A DNA stretch of 8,014 nucleotides. It comes from a bacterium (lineage in GTDB: Bacteria; Babelota; Babeliae; Babelales; Chromulinivoraceae). A program made the translations under genes and the position numbers. Location: positions 1-8,014 of the forward strand of contig CANCGK010000039.1 in NCBI GenBank assembly GCA_947377595.1. The letters are read 5' to 3'. Below are positions 5,780-8,014 of the stretch, in pieces (the stretch's first letter is position 1; every line of letters begins with the position of its first letter). The notes under the pieces were generated by a model. It was given only the letters and a program-made list of their open reading frames with translations, was not told the DNA's origin and did no database searches.

Positions 5780-6301
5780 TTAAAACGGTAAATCATCCTC
5801 AAAAGGAGGTTGATCTATAAATTCCGTCGCTTCTTTTTTACGTTTTTTTTCTGCAACGGCTTGAGCTATTTTAGAAAATTCTTGCGTATCTTGCGTTCCA
5901 TATGATGCTGGAGCTGCGGCATAATTGCTGGCACCAGGCTCCTCTTGAGCTTCACCTGCTTCACCACCGCCAGCACCCAAGAATACTACACGATCAGCGA
6001 CAATACTGTGCTTGCTGCGAGTTTGACCTTGAGCATCTTGCCATGTATCCAATTTCAAACGGCCTTCGATTAAAACTGGACGACCTTTTTGTAAAAATTT
6101 ATTACAACTATCAGCTTGTGGACCCCATACGTCAACATCAACATAACAAACTTCTTGAATTGCTGTTCCTGTTTGACGATTTTTAAATTGACGATTTGAT
6201 GCTAAACCTAAACGACAAACACCTTGCCCTGATGGCAATTGTTTGTATTCAGGATCACGTGTTAAATTACCAGCAATGATAATACGATTAAAACTAGCCA
6301 T
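5780..6301 (-). CDS. ssb: Single-stranded DNA-binding protein SSB
   Basis: SSB coats single-stranded DNA during replication, recombination and repair, and recruits partner enzymes through its acidic C-terminus. The 173-residue protein starts at ATG 6301, with AAGGA (6311-6315) nine bases upstream. The OB-fold covers about residues 1-109. It opens with FNRIIIAGNLTRDPEYKQLPSG and includes the conserved stretch YVDVDVWGPQAD (about 53-64), KGRPVLIEGRLKLDTWQD (about 72-89) and aromatic residues such as W59 and W87. A flexible Gly/Ala/Glu linker (about 110-160) includes a basic patch EKKRKKE (151-157). The protein ends in the partner-binding tip FEDDLPF, close to the classic DDDIPF. The usual neighbours rpsF and rpsR are absent. 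The gene has its own terminator and probable promoter, so it is transcribed alone. Confidence 0.97.
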   Translation of the reverse strand: MASFNRIIIAGNLTRDPEYKQLPSGQGVCRLGLASNRQFKNRQTGTAIQEVCYVDVDVWGPQADSCNKFLQKGRPVLIEGRLKLDTWQDAQGQTRSKHSIVADRVVFLGAGGGEAGEAQEEPGASNYAAAPASYGTQDTQEFSKIAQAVAEKKRKKEATEFIDQPPFEDDLPF

Positions 6302-6364
6302 GTGGCAAAATCCTTATGCAATACAATTAAATTTTCTAGAAAATAAAGGAGAACCTCTTTACAT

Positions 6365-6393
6365 AGTATCCTATAAAAGCAAGGACAATTCAA
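6365..6393 (-). promoter_or_regulatory. Candidate ssb promoter
   Basis: On the minus strand, TTGAAT (6388-6393) and GATACT (6365-6370) are 17 bp apart, about 65 bp upstream of the ssb start. The -35 shares three bases with the left arm of the inverted repeat at 6391-6440, so a protein bound there could affect ssb transcription. The match is moderate. Confidence 0.4.
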
Positions 6394-6440
6394 GCTCAAC
6401 TCTTAGAGCAGGATAAAATAATATCATACAACTGAGCTTG
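6391..6440. repeat. Inverted repeat upstream of ssb
   Basis: CAAGCTCA (6391-6398) and TGAGCTTG (6433-6440) are perfect 8-bp arms around a 34-base AT-rich centre. A small palindrome, CTCTTAGAG, lies at 6401-6409. On the plus strand the right arm is followed by TTTTACTTTT, as in a terminator, but no rightward gene ends here. An operator or a structure in the leader of a longer ssb transcript is possible. Confidence 0.5.
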
Positions 6441-6498
6441 TTTTACTTTTCAACGAGCGATAGATTCTTTAATTTTCCCTCAATCATCATTAAAGAAA

Positions 6499-6539
6499 TT
6501 GGGTACTTATCATACAAATTGATACATTTTTATACCCAA
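6499..6539 (-). repeat. Inverted repeat just after the immunity-like gene
   Basis: TTGGGTA (6499-6505) and TACCCAA (6533-6539) are perfect 7-bp arms with a 27-base AT-rich spacer. The repeat begins 15 bases after the stop codon at 6554 of the leftward gene. It is followed on that strand by a T-rich stretch (TTTCTTT). It may be a weak terminator of the toxin-immunity operon. Confidence 0.35.
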
Positions 6540-6553
6540 AATGTAATAGTTGA

Positions 6554-7009
6554 TTACCTTGTATTGATATCAAAAGCGTAACCAGCATCTTGATATGCTT
6601 GTATGATCGCAGGATCAGTTTCTAACGAGACATGCTCATCTTCGTGAATAACGATTAAAATAATATCAGGTCGACTGATTCTTAGTTTTTCCCATTCCAT
6701 TAAAATTTCGATAAAATTCTGACTCGACATTTCAAATTTTTTTGCAGGATCAAGTTCATAAGGAGAAATAGTATCATCGTACGCAGAGTCACTCATATCA
6801 TGCAATATAATTTTACCATCTTCTTTGCGTATATCGATTAATTCATTACCTTCTACAGTTCGTTTTTCATTCATAAACCAATCGATTAATTGATGTGGTT
6901 CAAATTTGTCATTAAATAATCTTGTTAAAGTATAAAATTCTGAATCCATTGTTTCTAATTTTTGATAACCTCCAGAATTCATTGATTTCATAGTTATATA
7001 CTTTTTCAT
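6554..7009 (-). CDS. Probable immunity protein for the adjacent EndoU toxin
   Basis: The protein is small, soluble and acidic: 151 residues with no signal peptide or membrane segment. It has clusters of Asp and Glu, for example HDMSDSAYDD (about 70-79) and IHEDEHVSLETD (about 121-132). A helix SSQNFIEILMEWEKLR (about 95-110) followed by a strand PDIILIVI (about 114-121) resembles the layout of many small toxin-immunity proteins. I cannot name the family. The functional call rests mainly on position: it starts nine bases (counting from ATG 7012) after the stop of a protein with a C-terminal EndoU nuclease domain. This is the standard order in polymorphic toxin loci, where the cytosolic immunity protein binds the toxin domain. 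The start is ATG 7009 rather than ATG 7012, because AGGGG (7015-7019) is five bases from 7009 and only two from 7012. It could instead be an unrelated downstream gene. Confidence 0.7.
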   Translation of the reverse strand: MKKYITMKSMNSGGYQKLETMDSEFYTLTRLFNDKFEPHQLIDWFMNEKRTVEGNELIDIRKEDGKIILHDMSDSAYDDTISPYELDPAKKFEMSSQNFIEILMEWEKLRISRPDIILIVIHEDEHVSLETDPAIIQAYQDAGYAFDINTR

Positions 7010-7019
7010 CATAGCCCCT
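7007..7019 (-). promoter_or_regulatory. Ribosome binding site between toxin and immunity genes
   Basis: On the minus strand, AGGGG (7015-7019) lies directly after the toxin stop codon (7022-7024) and precedes two consecutive ATG codons (7012 and 7009). Spacing of five bases favours 7009. The tight junction suggests translational coupling, so the immunity protein would be made with the toxin. Confidence 0.6.
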
Positions 7020-7021
7020 AT

Positions 7022-8014
7022 TTACATTTTAAAATTTTTCTTACTTGGATAAGCTGAAATAATTATATTTTTTGCATTAATCATAATTTCTATAATAATA
7101 TTACGCGGTCCGATACATTCTAATAATTTTTTAGAAGGAGTGTCATCTATTGTTTTTATGATATTTGAAGAGGCTTCAAATATCACTTGGGCAACTTTTT
7201 CTTGTGACCAACTTTGTGGAAAAAATGTTTTAAGTTCGTTCGTTACAATCCCATCACCCCAATCTAAAGTTCCTGCAAAGCATTCTTCTGCCCCAAAATC
7301 TGCTTGCCCATATACTTTGTTAATAACATGAAACATTCCTGATTGTTCTAAAACTCCACCTTGATCATGATGAAATCCATTCAGCACAAATTTTTCTATT
7401 GCTTGATAATTTTTTTCTAGCTTTGGTTGTATACTTGGATAAAAAATATGACGCATTTGCATAACAAGATATGGATTTTCAGTATTAAATTCTGGCAATC
7501 CTGCATATTTATTTTTAAATGTTTCATGTAAATACTCAAATTGTTGCGTCATCTCATCAGGGACTAATGATTTTTCATGGCATGCAGAAAAAGCATCAAT
7601 AACATCTTGAGGAGCTTGATTCATTATCAATTTTTCATACTGCTTTGCAACGTTCGACAATACCGTTGATTCATAAGGCTTTATTGGAGGCTTTATCACT
7701 GCCTCATACATTTTTTGCCCGATCTGTGTTTCTAAAAATGCATAATTTTGTTCAAGAATAGTATGAGCTGCAATTGAACTTACACTGGCTGTAGCAGCAT
7801 CAGCAACTATTGATGCATTTGATTGATTGTACAATTGAGTTAATGCTACTTGATCAGCAGAGGTCAGTAAATTATTTTCAAGGCCTGATGCAAAAGCTGG
7901 CATCAATGCATATTGATCTTGTTCAACTAAGGTAAAAAACTTTGATCCTAAAATAGTTTGAACATTTAAATTAAAATTGACAAATTCCGGTAATTGCAAA
8001 AGTTCAACTGATTG
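7022..8014 (-). CDS. C-terminal part of a toxin with an EndoU-type nuclease domain
   Basis: The frame is open to the right edge, so the start is missing; 330 residues are visible, and a TTG at 7999 is not a convincing start. Counting from the edge, residues 1 to about 200 are a helical, Ala/Gln-rich region of unknown type. The last 120 residues match what I recall of bacterial EndoU nucleases (Pfam EndoU_bacteria). They contain GFHHD (213-217) with the first catalytic His, FHVIN (228-232) with a second His at 229, and NELKTFFPQSWSQEKV (259-274) with Lys 262. A final ISAYP (319-323) supplies a Ser/Tyr pair near the C-terminus. EndoU enzymes cleave RNA using two His and one Lys. In bacteria they sit at the C-terminus of secreted or contact-dependent toxins, followed by an immunity gene, as here. 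Delivery domains would lie beyond the edge. Confidence 0.75.
   Translation of the reverse strand, partial: QSVELLQLPEFVNFNLNVQTILGSKFFTLVEQDQYALMPAFASGLENNLLTSADQVALTQLYNQSNASIVADAATASVSSIAAHTILEQNYAFLETQIGQKMYEAVIKPPIKPYESTVLSNVAKQYEKLIMNQAPQDVIDAFSACHEKSLVPDEMTQQFEYLHETFKNKYAGLPEFNTENPYLVMQMRHIFYPSIQPKLEKNYQAIEKFVLNGFHHDQGGVLEQSGMFHVINKVYGQADFGAEECFAGTLDWGDGIVTNELKTFFPQSWSQEKVAQVIFEASSNIIKTIDDTPSKKLLECIGPRNIIIEIMINAKNIIISAYPSKKNFKM

Noticed and set aside
5902..6186. Plus-strand frame of about 94 codons antisense to ssb
   Set aside because: It is a shadow of the Gly/Ala/Gln-coding parts of ssb, without a start signal.
7997..7999. TTG at 7999 as the true start of the toxin gene
   Set aside because: The frame stays open to the edge, there is no Shine-Dalgarno, and EndoU toxins normally have longer N-terminal regions.

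Overview
The window is AT-rich bacterial DNA with short intergenic gaps and genes on both strands. It fits a Gram-negative-type, reduced-genome, host-associated bacterium. Two tandem paralogues look like secreted outer-membrane beta-barrels ending in Phe, several other genes encode signal-peptide proteins, and the housekeeping genes grpE and ssb stand alone rather than in their usual operons. From recall of its protein style (the GYN-QGQ-P-LQ outer-membrane family, polymorphic toxins, AT-rich coding), the best guess is a member of Candidatus Dependentiae (TM6). That is inference, because no rRNA or other taxonomic marker is present.

Layout, left to right. (1) 1-209, minus: 5' part of a secreted protein that runs off the left edge, with a good promoter at 262-290. 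(2) 210-537: a divergent promoter region. (3) 538-1632, plus: a tail-anchored protein resembling the RMD1/DUF155 family, closed by a perfect 22-bp hairpin terminator. (4) 1748-2732: grpE on the minus strand, bracketed by two direct copies of a GC-rich, imperfectly palindromic element of about 110-120 bp. The right copy is nested inside a longer 165-bp inverted repeat that reaches the 5' end of the next gene. (5) 2790-5209, plus: two tandem paralogous barrel-like proteins in one operon. (6) 5211-5600, minus: a small secreted helical protein, convergent with the barrel operon. (7) 5780-6301, minus: ssb with terminator, candidate promoter and a palindrome overlapping the promoter. (8) 6554-8014, minus: a toxin-immunity style pair. 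The C-terminal part of a large protein carries an EndoU-type ribonuclease domain. Nine bases downstream is a small acidic protein that is probably its immunity factor.

The two most notable items are the EndoU toxin/immunity cassette, cut by the right edge, and the palindromic GC-rich repeat family around grpE. No tRNA, rRNA, CRISPR array, transposase or integrase was seen. Promoter and terminator calls are by eye from consensus matches. Family assignments are from remembered motifs, not from searches.
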